Shown piece after piece: positions 44,551 to 53,500 of a DNA stretch of 64,000 bases. This DNA is from Oscillospiraceae bacterium (lineage in GTDB: Bacteria > Bacillota > Clostridia > Oscillospirales > QAMX01), in assembly GCA_015067825.1 (NCBI GenBank), contig SVLQ01000008.1, positions 64,777 to 128,776 on the forward strand, written 5' to 3'. Position 1 is the stretch's first letter. Each line of letters opens with the position of its first letter. Below the pieces are notes generated by a model, which was not told the DNA's origin, made no database searches, and saw only the letters and a program-made list of their open reading frames with translations. A program made the position numbers and the translations under genes.

Positions 44551-45330
44551 TTATATCTTGTATTTTTCCGCCAAATCGCGCAAAAGCGTGAGGGAAGCGG
44601 GCAGCTCTGCGCGCATATCGCCGATCTTTCCCTCCAGACTCATACGGCCGCGGTAGCCGCAGTCGGCGAGGCCGGCAAAAAACGCGTCGTAGTCAATGCC
44701 GTCGCCCTCCTTGGGCATCACGCGCCCGACGGGATTGGCGATGTGCGTGTGCTTGAGGTGTGCGCCGCAGGCGGCGACCTCGGCGCGGCCTTCGCCTGCG
44801 AGGGCGAGATGGTAAAAGTCCGAGAGGATTGCAAACGACGGACGGTCGATGTCTTCCATCAGCTTGATGCCGTCGACCTGCGTGTTGACGACGTTGGTTT
44901 CCATGGTGTTCAGCGGTTCCATCACCATCGTCAGACCGTACTTGGCGGCCAGTCGCGCCGTCAGACGGCCGAAGGTGACGAGCTGGTGCCACGCTTCCGC
45001 GCGGTCAAAGCCTTCGGGGATCTTTCTGGCACCGCCGCTGCCGAAAACAACGGGTCCGACGTTCAACTTCTGCAGGCGGGCAAAGACTTTTTCAAGGTAG
45101 GCTTCCTGCACGGCGGGATCGTAGTCGGGGCCGGTGACCTTGATCGAACCCGGCAGCAAAACGCAGCACGCCTCGACCTTGATCGGCGCGGTGGCAACCT
45201 TTGCCTCCAGCTCGGCGAATTCCTCGTCGGTGAGATTGGCGATGGCCGTCACGTGGCCTTCGATGTAGTCGAATCCGAGTTCTGCGATGAGATCGATGTT
45301 GGAAAGATCGCTGACAACGCCGAATTTCAT
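44551..45330 (-). CDS. Sugar phosphate isomerase/epimerase (AP endonuclease 2-like TIM barrel)
   Basis: The ATG at 45330 follows GGAGGA. The 259-residue protein starts MKFGVVSDLSNIDLIAELGF, and has the metal-binding Glu/His/Asp residues of xylose isomerase-like barrels in VVFGSGGARKIPEGF, MVMEPLNTMETNVVN, AILSDFYHLA, HLKHTHIAN and RGRMSLEG. It probably isomerises or epimerises a sugar or inositol derivative; the substrate is unknown. A promoter-like TATACT lies upstream (about 45376). Confidence 0.88.
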   Translation of the reverse strand: MKFGVVSDLSNIDLIAELGFDYIEGHVTAIANLTDEEFAELEAKVATAPIKVEACCVLLPGSIKVTGPDYDPAVQEAYLEKVFARLQKLNVGPVVFGSGGARKIPEGFDRAEAWHQLVTFGRLTARLAAKYGLTMVMEPLNTMETNVVNTQVDGIKLMEDIDRPSFAILSDFYHLALAGEGRAEVAACGAHLKHTHIANPVGRVMPKEGDGIDYDAFFAGLADCGYRGRMSLEGKIGDMRAELPASLTLLRDLAEKYKI

Positions 45331-45419
45331 AAAGAGTCCTCCATATATCAAATGAGTGTGAGTCTGCACACAGTAAGTATAGTATACGGTTTTTGACCGC
45401 GGTTGTCAATTGTTTTGCC

Positions 45420-46217
45420 TTAGCGGTAGCGGAAGAGCGTGAGCGCAAGGCGGCCTTTGCGCGTCTCGCCGCGCACCTCCGCCAGCTTCATCCGTCCCTT
45501 GCCGCGCACCGAAACGAGCATCCCAGCCTCGACCGCGCTGTCGGCTTTGGTGACGGGCAGATGGTCGACCGTGCAGAGCCCCTGCTCGATCACCTCCCGC
45601 GCATCCTCGCGCGAAAGGCGGTAGCCCGCTGCCACCAGTGCATCCAGCCGCAGCGACGCCACCGTCACCTGCAGCTCTTCGCCGTCGGGGGCCTCCCTCG
45701 GCGGAACTTCCTCCCGCGCAATCTCCGTGAGGCTGAGCGGCGCGCGGCCGGCCTGCGTGAGATTCTGCACGAGGTACGGTACGAGCTCGGCAAGACAAAA
45801 GAGGTAGGCCTCATGCGCGTGGACTTCGATGTCGCCGACAGCCTCGCGGCGGATCCCCGCAGCCATCAGCGCGCCGAGATAGTCGCGGTGCGTCAGCGCA
45901 GTGTCGCCCCGGACGGAAGCGCGCAAGATTGCCACCGGGCTTTCTTCCAATAGATATGGATCCTCGATCCCCTCGCAATAGGCGGGCGGGAAGAGTGCCA
46001 CGCACCGCTCGGCATCGCTGCTGCCGCCGTCAAAGATCACGCGGATGTTGGCGTGGGCGCAGAAGCGGCGCACGAGTGCAACCTCGGCAGGGGTGAGAAA
46101 TTTGGTTGCGGCAAAGCGCGATGCTTTTTCGGCAAGTGCGGCCTTGTCGAGCACCTGCCGGATCAAAATCCGCTCGTCGCCGTCGAGAGCGGCTAAAAAT
46201 GCGTCATAGTTTGCCAT
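45420..46217 (-). CDS. YlmH-family S4-domain RNA-binding protein
   Basis: The 265-residue protein has an N-terminal helical region, the YlmH-type middle domain (RVIFDGGSSDAERCVALFPP, LTHRDYLGALMAAGIRREAVGD) and a C-terminal S4 domain (LRLDALVAAGYRLSREDARE to GKGRMKLAEVRGETRKGR). YlmH binds ribosomal RNA; Bacillus YlmH acts in ribosome rescue and is often encoded by the cell division cluster. Here it is elsewhere, overlapping the SGNH hydrolase gene by 14 bases. Confidence 0.9.
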   Translation of the reverse strand: MANYDAFLAALDGDERILIRQVLDKAALAEKASRFAATKFLTPAEVALVRRFCAHANIRVIFDGGSSDAERCVALFPPAYCEGIEDPYLLEESPVAILRASVRGDTALTHRDYLGALMAAGIRREAVGDIEVHAHEAYLFCLAELVPYLVQNLTQAGRAPLSLTEIAREEVPPREAPDGEELQVTVASLRLDALVAAGYRLSREDAREVIEQGLCTVDHLPVTKADSAVEAGMLVSVRGKGRMKLAEVRGETRKGRLALTLFRYR

Positions 46218-46821
46218 GGTTCAGCTCCAGAATCGCCGCGCGAATGCGCTCGGCGAGAAGTTCGTAGCCTTCGGTTGAAAGGTGGATGCTGTCGGCGCAG
46301 AAAAATTCTTTCCGCGGCTTTCCGTCGGGGAGGTTGAGTACGGCGGGCAGATCGGCGTAGGCGGCGAAGCTGCGCGATGCGGCGTATTCTTTCAGGCGGT
46401 GGTTGTAGGCGCGGCGCTCGCGGTTGGCCTCGGTCTCGCCCGGCGTGTCCTTGACGCCGACGAGCACGAGCCGCAGCCCCGGAAAATCGGCGCGGGCGCG
46501 CTCCCAAACGCGGCGGCTCAGCCGAAACGCATCGGAGGCGGTGTAGCCGAAGTGAGGATCGTTGTCGCCCTCGTACCAAACGAGGATCTTGGGGGCTTGG
46601 GGCGCGACCAAGCGCGGGTAGTAGTAAAGCGCTTCTTCGGCTGTGCTGCCGCCGAACCCGCAGAGGGTGACCGGCAGGGGTGAAAAAGCGCGCACGGCAA
46701 GCTCAGCCGGAAACCGGGCGAAGGTCGAACTGCCCAACAGGAGCACACCGCCGCGCACATTGCGTGCGGATTCCAACGCACAAACGGCAGATTCAAACCG
46801 CGAGATATCTTTGACCGGCAT
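46204..46821 (-). CDS. SGNH/GDSL-type hydrolase
   Basis: GAAAGGAG precedes ATG 46821. The 205-residue cytoplasmic protein has block I as VLLLGSSTFARFP (GSS in place of GDS), a block II Gly in FGGSTAEEA, block III as WYEGDND with the oxyanion Asn, and block V as CADSIHLSTEGY with Asp and His. It is an esterase or acylhydrolase of unknown substrate. It shares an overlapping operon with the YlmH-like gene and is divergent from spo0A. Confidence 0.85.
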   Translation of the reverse strand: MPVKDISRFESAVCALESARNVRGGVLLLGSSTFARFPAELAVRAFSPLPVTLCGFGGSTAEEALYYYPRLVAPQAPKILVWYEGDNDPHFGYTASDAFRLSRRVWERARADFPGLRLVLVGVKDTPGETEANRERRAYNHRLKEYAASRSFAAYADLPAVLNLPDGKPRKEFFCADSIHLSTEGYELLAERIRAAILELNHGKL

Positions 46822-46934
46822 CGTCCTGCTCCTTTCCTGTGGCTTTCGGGTCACTTGCTCCATTATACCATATTTTGCGGCAAAGCACCAGCAAAAACAC
46901 GATATCTTGTTTCGCAGCCGCTCAAATTTCCGGC

Positions 46935-47099
46935 TTGCGACAAAAGCGGGCAAAAAACCGTTCGACATTTCGTCAAAAATTTTTATCCGATGCTGGTGAA
47001 GCAGAGGGAAACGCGCGCAAACCTGTCGAAGCGTGTCGAACTCTTGGGGACAAAACAGGTTTCAAGAACTTGAAAAAATCGCGGAAACTATGCTACAAT
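46935..47099 (+). promoter_or_regulatory. spo0A promoter region with 0A boxes
   Basis: Three perfect Spo0A boxes (TGTCGAA) occur at 46961-46967 (minus orientation), 47024-47030 and 47034-47040, the last two exactly 10 bp apart; a near match lies at 46935-46942. Downstream are TTGAAA (47070-47075), an 18-base spacer and an extended -10 TG-C-TACAAT (47091-47099). The 46822-47184 spacer holds nothing else I can identify. Confidence 0.75.
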
Positions 47100-47184
47100 A
47101 TAGTCGTTCCAAAGAAACGAAATAAAAAAGGTTACAGATGAAAAGTAATCAAAACGGTAAGAAAACAGATAGGGAGGCTATATC

Positions 47185-47973
47185 ATGGAAAAAATCCAGA
47201 CCAAAAAACAACGGCTGTTTCTGGTGGACGGAGACAGCGAATTCCGCGCATTGCTTGGTTCCATCCTCGACGCCGAAGAAGACTTTGAGGTCATCGGTTC
47301 GGCCGAAAACGGCCTGGAGGCGATCGAAAAGATCCTGACGCTCAAGCCCGACGTCGTGCTCACAGAACTGATCCTGCCGGAAATGGACGGTCTGGCATTG
47401 ATCCGCACCATCAATGAACGCCTTGCGGCCAATCGCCCGGCGATCATGATCTTAACGGCCTATTCGAGTCCGGCCGTTATCCGCGAAGCCTCCGCACTGT
47501 CGACCGATTATTTCGCGCTCAAGCCCTTTCCCAAGGCCGCTCTCTTCGAGCGCATCCGCAGCTTCCGCACCGCCCGTCGCAGCGACAGCGAACCGCTGCA
47601 GGTGCGCGACTTCGACATCGTGATGGAAATCACGGAGATGCTGCACGATGTCGGCGTTCCTGCCCACATCAAGGGCTATCAGTACCTGCGCGAAGCGATT
47701 GCGATGGCCATCCGCCAACCCGAGAATATCAACGCCATTACCAAAATGCTCTATCCCTCCGTCGCCAAACGCTTCAAAACGACACCCAGCCGCGTCGAAC
47801 GCGCGATTCGCCACGCAATCGAGGTTGCATGGGATCGCGGCGACGTCGAAGAAATTCAGAGCATTTTCGGCTACACGGTCTCCAGCGTCAAGGGAAAACC
47901 GACGAATTCCGAGTTTATCGCCATGATCGCCGATTGCCTCGCGCTGCGCAACAAAGCGCAAACCGCGGTGTAG
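47185..47973 (+). CDS. spo0A: Spo0A sporulation response regulator with altered receiver
   Basis: GGGAGG precedes the ATG. The 262-residue protein has a highly conserved Spo0A effector domain (about residues 140-262): [40 protein letters not shown] and [20 protein letters not shown]. Its receiver keeps the switch Thr (MILTAYS) and Lys (ALKPF), but the phospho-acceptor position is E61 ([11 protein letters not shown]) rather than Asp, and the acidic pair reads D15-G16. The usual upstream partner spoIVB is absent. It may act without phosphorylation, or the receiver may be degenerating. Confidence 0.94.
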   Translation: MEKIQTKKQRLFLVDGDSEFRALLGSILDAEEDFEVIGSAENGLEAIEKILTLKPDVVLTELILPEMDGLALIRTINERLAANRPAIMILTAYSSPAVIREASALSTDYFALKPFPKAALFERIRSFRTARRSDSEPLQVRDFDIVMEITEMLHDVGVPAHIKGYQYLREAIAMAIRQPENINAITKMLYPSVAKRFKTTPSRVERAIRHAIEVAWDRGDVEEIQSIFGYTVSSVKGKPTNSEFIAMIADCLALRNKAQTAV

Positions 47974-48028
47974 CAAGCGCCTGTCTCAGAATTTTTTGCG
48001 CATTTCGCCAAAATTTTCGCCGCCCTCG

Positions 48029-48058
48029 TTGACATTTCCCCCCTTTTTCCGCTATAAT
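48029..48058 (+). promoter_or_regulatory. Sigma-A promoter of zinc-ribbon gene D
   Basis: TTGACA (48029-48034), 18-base spacer, TATAAT (48053-48058). Confidence 0.8.
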
Positions 48059-48121
48059 ATTAGCAGAACGCAACGGCAGGAAATTGCTGCCGGAATGAGA
48101 TAATAAAAAGGGGAAATCGCA

Positions 48122-49057
48122 ATGATCTGTCCGAGATGTCAAACTGAAGTTGAAGAAGGCGGAAAATTCTGCCCGATCTGCGGTATGAATATGGCGGAAG
48201 CCGCTAAGGCTGCCGCTCCGGTCGCAGCACCGGTTGCCGCGCCCGCGCCTGTTCCCGCACCCGCTCCCGAAGCCGTGCCCGCTCCGGCACCCATTCCTGT
48301 TCCTGCACCCGCTCCGGCGAAGAAAGAAAAAGCACCCAAAGCGCCCAAAGAGCCGAAAGCTCCCAAGGCCCCGAAGGAAAAATCCGGCAAAGGCAAGGGC
48401 GCGCTGATCACGATCATCATCCTCATCGTTCTGATCCTCGGTCTGGCTGCGCTGAACGTGCTGCAGTACCTGAAAACCGAAGATCTGAACACCGAACTGG
48501 CCGACACCCAGAAACAGCTGGAAACCGCGAACGAAACCCTCGAAAACACCGAAAGCATCCTCTCCAGCACCGAAAAACAGCTGGAACAGGTCAAGACCGA
48601 TGCCGACAACGACCTCAACGAACTGAACGCCACCATCGATCAGCTGCATGACGACATCATGGCCAAGGACGGAGAGATCGAAGATCTGCAGAACGAAATC
48701 TACAGCCTGCAGGATGAGCTCGCTAACGGCAGCAACATCACCGCCGACCTCGAAAATCGCATTGCCGAACTCGAAGGCAACCTCGATGAGCTGGTGGCTG
48801 AGCTCAACGGTACTTATGAGCACGTCACCGAACTGGAAGCAACGGTGGAAGAGCTCGGTGAAAAGGCCAACTTCCTTGATGGCTTCATCGTGGTCGTTCT
48901 GGACGACGGCACCAACCAGTACCACACCTTCGACTGCGCCTATGAATCGCTGATCAACGGCGTTTCGTTCTGGGCCTACAACACCGAACTGGCCGAGTAC
49001 GAAGGCTACACCGCCTGCCCGGTCTGCCACGTCGTGGACGAACAGCCGGCCGAATAA
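48122..49057 (+). CDS. Zinc-ribbon, membrane-anchored coiled-coil protein D
   Basis: AAGGGGAAATC precedes the ATG. The 311-residue protein has an N-terminal ribbon (ICPRCQTE and FCPICGMN), an Ala/Pro-rich then Lys/Pro-rich linker (about residues 28-92), a membrane helix (LITIIILIVLILGLAALNVL), an outer coiled coil of about 130 residues with acidic heptads, and a C-terminal domain with a second Cys pair (CPVCHVVDE). It shares the plan, though not the outer domain, of proteins A to C. Function unknown. Confidence 0.82.
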   Translation: MICPRCQTEVEEGGKFCPICGMNMAEAAKAAAPVAAPVAAPAPVPAPAPEAVPAPAPIPVPAPAPAKKEKAPKAPKEPKAPKAPKEKSGKGKGALITIIILIVLILGLAALNVLQYLKTEDLNTELADTQKQLETANETLENTESILSSTEKQLEQVKTDADNDLNELNATIDQLHDDIMAKDGEIEDLQNEIYSLQDELANGSNITADLENRIAELEGNLDELVAELNGTYEHVTELEATVEELGEKANFLDGFIVVVLDDGTNQYHTFDCAYESLINGVSFWAYNTELAEYEGYTACPVCHVVDEQPAE

Positions 49058-49077
49058 ACAATTGTCAACGAAAAGAT

Positions 49078-49117
49078 CGGAGATCTCTCACCAACCGGAG
49101 GGATCTCCGCTTTTTTT
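49078..49117 (+). terminator. Terminator after zinc-ribbon gene D
   Basis: CGGAGATC pairs with GATCTCCG over a 16-base loop, followed by C and seven T residues. Confidence 0.75.
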
Positions 49118-49328
49118 GTACGGCAGAGGCCTGAACCGCAAAAATACCCGCTTGACGGATGGATTTTGGCATTTTTTTCGTTGCTGCTGAAGAGAAGGGG
49201 CGGTTAATTTATGCCGAGAAATCAATTTTGGTGCACGGCTTTGTGCCCCTTGCCTTGCCGAGACGGTGGACAAAACGCACGGTTTGTGGTATCATATAGG
49301 AAAGAATTTTCAAAAAGGAGTCCGAACC

Positions 49329-50030
49329 ATGAGCGTTTGCTTTATTGCCCACCGCGGCTACAGCGGCAGATATCAGATGAACACCGAGGAAGCCTTCCTG
49401 AAGGCCGTGGAACACGGTTCGGGCGGCATCGAGACCGACGTGCGTGTCACCGCCGACGGCGTTCTTGTTGTCAACCATGATGATGACGCCAAGTTTGCCG
49501 ACGGCACTTCGCTGGATATCGCCACCTCGACCTATGCCGAACTGGCTGCCAAGCCTCTGCTCAACAAATTTACCGATACCGAGCTCCATATTTGTACGTT
49601 CCGCCGCTATCTTGAGATCTGCCGCGACGGCAACATGGTCTGCTTCATCGAATTCAAGGGCCTTTTCACCAACGACCAGATCGACGAAGCGTTCCACATG
49701 GCCGAAGAGGTCTACGACCTCAAAATGTGCTCGATGCAGTCGTTTGAGTTCGATAACCTGATCCGCACCCATAAGAATTTTCCGGACCTCGAGATCATGC
49801 TTACTGCCGGCGATAACAATATCTGCGATGCCGAACGCTGCCTGGAGGAAGGCTTTTCGATCGACGCTTACTACGGCGTGATCACGCCCGAGCTGATCGA
49901 CCGCTTCCACGAAAAGGGCCTGAAGGTCGCGCTGTGGACGGCCAACACGCCCGAAGCGCTGGAAAAATGCCTCGCCCTAAACGTCGATTATATCGAATCC
50001 GACTTCTTCAGCGGCCCGCAAGGTGAATAA
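49329..50030 (+). CDS. Glycerophosphodiester phosphodiesterase
   Basis: AAAAAGGAG precedes ATG 49329. The 233-residue cytoplasmic protein starts VCFIAHRGYSG and has NTEEAFLKAVEHG, the metal-binding E-T-D-V-R-V-T-A-D-G-V-L-V-V-N-H-D motif, CFIEFKGL and the C-terminal VALWTANTPE and DYIESDF segments of the GDPD family. It splits glycerophosphodiesters to glycerol 3-phosphate and an alcohol. Confidence 0.93.
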   Translation: MSVCFIAHRGYSGRYQMNTEEAFLKAVEHGSGGIETDVRVTADGVLVVNHDDDAKFADGTSLDIATSTYAELAAKPLLNKFTDTELHICTFRRYLEICRDGNMVCFIEFKGLFTNDQIDEAFHMAEEVYDLKMCSMQSFEFDNLIRTHKNFPDLEIMLTAGDNNICDAERCLEEGFSIDAYYGVITPELIDRFHEKGLKVALWTANTPEALEKCLALNVDYIESDFFSGPQGE

Positions 50031-50044
50031 ACATATCCAACCGG

Positions 50045-50078
50045 ATCCACCCGACGAAAAGCGTCGGGTGGATTTTTT
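50045..50078 (+). terminator. Terminator after the phosphodiesterase gene
   Basis: ATCCACCCGACG and CGTCGGGTGGAT form a 12-bp perfect stem with a five-base loop, followed by TTTTT. Confidence 0.9.
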
Positions 50079-50170
50079 GCGCGTTTTTTGGCGGCGGTTT
50101 GACATTTTCACCGCCGCATCGTATAATATGAGCAGAATCTTTGAATCCCTTTCAGAAAGGAGCGTGCGGG

Positions 50171-53100
50171 ATGGTTCGACTGATTTTGGGTCGCGCCGGC
50201 AGCGGCAAAACGACAAAACTCCTGCAAACGGTGCGCGAGCGGGCGCAAAAGGGCGTGCACGGGCAGATTTTTTTGGTGCCCGAGCAGTTTTCGCTCAACG
50301 CCGAACGCGCGCTCTGCCGCGTTTGCGGCAACCAAATTTCGCTTTCGGCCGAGGTCTTCACCTTCCGCAGCCTCGCGACGCGCGTGTTTGATGAGTTGGG
50401 CGGTGGAGCGGCCACGATGCTCGATGAAGGCGGCCGTCTGCTGACCATGCACCTCGCGGTTTCCAATATCCGCAGCCAACTGCGCGTGTACCGCAATGCC
50501 GCACTGCGCCCCGAATTTCTGAAAAAACTCGTCGCCCTCACCGAAGAACTGAAAACCTACCGCGTCGACCCCGCCGATCTGCTTGTTTTGGAGGGATCGG
50601 GCGGAACGCTGCCGGACAAGCTGCACGATGTCGCCCTCATCAGCGGCGCCTACGATGCGCTAATGACCGCCGAGGTTCGCGACCCCGCCGACCGCATGCA
50701 AACGCTGGCGCGCGTGCTGGAAAACAGCGGATATTTCCGCGGCCGATGCGTTTGTATCGATGGGTTCAACGGCTTCACCGCCGTCGAGCTTGCGGTTTTG
50801 GAAACGGTGTTTGCCGAGGCCGACGAGGTCGATATCGCCCTCTGTGCCGACGGTGTCCGCGATGAAGATCTCGGCGTCGGCCTTTTCTCCCACGTCAAGC
50901 AGACGATCCGCGCCATTCTCGCCTTCTGCGAAAAACAGGGGATTCCCTGCGTCGTGGACAAAAATGACCTTGTTTCGCGCCGATTTGCCGCCGAAAACGG
51001 CGAATTGGCCGTTTTGGAACGCTCACTTTACGACTACGGTGCGGCGGAAACCGCCGTTGCCGACGGTTCGGTCGCGATCTTTGAGGCCGAGACGGCTTAC
51101 GCCGAGTGCGAGGCCGCTGCGGCCGAGATTCGCCGCCTGCTCGAACGCGGCCTGCGCCAACGCGACATCGCCGTCGTCACGCGGGATTTGCCCGGCTACC
51201 GCCAAACGGTGGAGACCGTGTTTGAAAAATACGGCCTGAAGGTGTTTGCCGACCGCCGCAGCGATGTTGCCCAAAAGCTGCCGGTGCGGCTCTTGTGCAC
51301 GGCGCTGGAGATCGCCGCCAAGGGTTGTTCGCTCGCGCGGATGCTGCGCCTCGCCAAAACCGGACTGGCCGGCATTTCACTTGCTGAGGCCGACGAGCTC
51401 GAACGCTACGCCACGCTGTGGAATATCAGCGGTGCGGTCTGGCTCTCTGCCGAGGGATTCACCGCCCATCCGGCCGGCTACGGCGTCCCGTTTGACGACG
51501 ATGCCCGTGCCACCCTTGCGCATCTCAACGCGCTTCGCCGCCGCATGACCGAACCGCTTGCGCGCCTGATCGAGTCTTCGCGCCAAGCTTCCGCCAGAGC
51601 GCGCACAGAAGCGCTCTATGCCTACGCCGAGGAACTCGCGCTGGCCGAAGCGCTCGAAGAGCGCGCCGCCAACGCGCCCGATGCGCGCACAGCGGCCGAA
51701 TATGAACAGCTATGGGCGCTGATTTGCGCCTGTTTTGACCAGTGTGCGCTGATTTTGCGCGATGTGCCGCTTTCGGCGGCTGAATTTTGCGAGTTGTTTG
51801 CGCTGCTCGTCACGCAATACCATGTCGGCACGATCCCCACTGGTGCGGACTGCATAGCCGTTGGCGATGCCTCGCGGATGCGCGCCGACGATCCGCGCGC
51901 TGTGTTTGTACTCGGCGTCTGCGATGGGATCTTCCCGCCCAAAGCGCCCGATGGCGGCATTCTGACCCAAGCCGACCGCAAAAAACTCGCCGATGACGCC
52001 GGCATCACCCTTTCGCCGGCCAACGAAGACCGCATTGCTTGGGAGCAGCTGATCGCCTACCAAACCTTTGCCGCGCCGCGCGAGTTCCTTTGGCTCTCGT
52101 ATCCGCGCACGGCTCAGCCCTCGTACCTGATCGACCGGGTAAAGGCGATCCTTCCGCATCTGAAACTGCGGAGCGACCGGCTTTCCGGGCGCGAAAACAA
52201 AACCTACGCGGCTATTCCGTGCAGTGAGCTGGCGGCATCGTCGTTTGCCTCTGCTAACCGCGATCCGCTCGCCTATGCCGCCCGCGCCGTGCTCACAGCC
52301 GCCCAAAATACCACTTTGCAAAAAGCCTCTGCCGCCGCCGAAATCGACCGCGGCGGATTAAAAAACGAAACGGTTTCTAAGCTCTATGGCGCTGAACCGA
52401 TCCTGACGGCTTCTCGTCTGGAAAAATTCCGTTCCTGCCGCTTTGCCCATTTCGCGCGTTACGGCCTGAAGGCCGAACCGCGCAAAAAAGCGGTGTTTGC
52501 CGCCGCCGAATCCGGCACCTTCCTCCACTATGTGCTCGAGCACACCGCCGCCGATATCATGCAGAACGGCGGCTGGGCGGTCGACCGCGACACGTTGACG
52601 CAAGCGATCCTCGCGTCGTCCGAACGCCATACGGCCGACTATGTGGAGGAATTCTTAGGCGGGCTCGACGACAAGCCCAAGCGCCTGCGCTACACGATCG
52701 AACGCCTAACGCAAAACGTGCGCGAAATTTTGCTGGCGATGATCGATGAATTTGCCGCCAGCCAATTTGTGCCGGTCGGGTTCGAGGTTTCTCTCGGCGT
52801 CGACGGCAAACCGCTCGCCTTCGATGCCGACGGCCAAACCGTACTGCTTTCGGGCAAGGTCGACCGCATCGATCTCTGGGAGATCGGCGGCGTCCGCTAC
52901 GTGCGCGTGGTCGACTACAAATCCGGCCGCAAAGACTTCAGCTTCAGCGACGTCGAAAACGGCTTTGGTATCCAGCTACTGCTGTATCTTTTTGCCCTCC
53001 TCGCCGAAGACCCGTCTATGCGCCCGGCAGGCGTGATCTACAAGCCCGTGGGCAAACAGCGCGTTTCGCTCAAACCGGGCATGAGCAGCGAGGCGATGGA

Positions 53101-53500
53101 GGCCGAACTCCGCAAAGCCGAACGCAGCAAAGGTATCGTCTTAGACGACGACGGCGTGATTTTGGCGATGGAAGCGGTCGAACCCGGCGAACCGACGCGC
53201 TTTGTGCCCGTGACCGTCGATGCCAAGGGCAAGCGCAGTACCTCCGCCCTTGTGAGCCTGGAGCAGTTCTCGATTTTGAAAAAACACATTGCGCGGCTCC
53301 TGCGCGAAATGCGCGAGGAGCTCCTTTCCGGCAGCATCAACTGCGATCCGTTCTCCGACACCTGCGATTTCTGCGATTACCACCGCATCTGCCGCTTCGA
53401 TCCTTCCAACGGCAAAGACCGTTTCGGCGAAAAGGCAAAACTGAAGAAACATGAATTTTTCGAACGCCACGCGGCCGAAACAGAGGAGGTGTCGCTGTGA
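50171..53500 (+). CDS. addB: ATP-dependent helicase/deoxyribonuclease subunit B
   Basis: ATG 50171 is nine bases after AGAAAGGAG. The 1109-residue protein starts with a Walker A motif (LILGRAGSGKTT, residues 5-15), has inactivated helicase domains as usual for AddB, and a C-terminal RecB-type nuclease (VVDYKSGRKDF) ringed by the four-Cys iron-sulfur site: C in FRSCRFAHFA and the cluster CDPFSDTCDFCDYHRIC. It pairs with AddA in double-strand break repair. The addA start overlaps its stop by four bases. Confidence 0.95.
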   Translation: MVRLILGRAGSGKTTKLLQTVRERAQKGVHGQIFLVPEQFSLNAERALCRVCGNQISLSAEVFTFRSLATRVFDELGGGAATMLDEGGRLLTMHLAVSNIRSQLRVYRNAALRPEFLKKLVALTEELKTYRVDPADLLVLEGSGGTLPDKLHDVALISGAYDALMTAEVRDPADRMQTLARVLENSGYFRGRCVCIDGFNGFTAVELAVLETVFAEADEVDIALCADGVRDEDLGVGLFSHVKQTIRAILAFCEKQGIPCVVDKNDLVSRRFAAENGELAVLERSLYDYGAAETAVADGSVAIFEAETAYAECEAAAAEIRRLLERGLRQRDIAVVTRDLPGYRQTVETVFEKYGLKVFADRRSDVAQKLPVRLLCTALEIAAKGCSLARMLRLAKTGLAGISLAEADELERYATLWNISGAVWLSAEGFTAHPAGYGVPFDDDARATLAHLNALRRRMTEPLARLIESSRQASARARTEALYAYAEELALAEALEERAANAPDARTAAEYEQLWALICACFDQCALILRDVPLSAAEFCELFALLVTQYHVGTIPTGADCIAVGDASRMRADDPRAVFVLGVCDGIFPPKAPDGGILTQADRKKLADDAGITLSPANEDRIAWEQLIAYQTFAAPREFLWLSYPRTAQPSYLIDRVKAILPHLKLRSDRLSGRENKTYAAIPCSELAASSFASANRDPLAYAARAVLTAAQNTTLQKASAAAEIDRGGLKNETVSKLYGAEPILTASRLEKFRSCRFAHFARYGLKAEPRKKAVFAAAESGTFLHYVLEHTAADIMQNGGWAVDRDTLTQAILASSERHTADYVEEFLGGLDDKPKRLRYTIERLTQNVREILLAMIDEFAASQFVPVGFEVSLGVDGKPLAFDADGQTVLLSGKVDRIDLWEIGGVRYVRVVDYKSGRKDFSFSDVENGFGIQLLLYLFALLAEDPSMRPAGVIYKPVGKQRVSLKPGMSSEAMEAELRKAERSKGIVLDDDGVILAMEAVEPGEPTRFVPVTVDAKGKRSTSALVSLEQFSILKKHIARLLREMREELLSGSINCDPFSDTCDFCDYHRICRFDPSNGKDRFGEKAKLKKHEFFERHAAETEEVSL

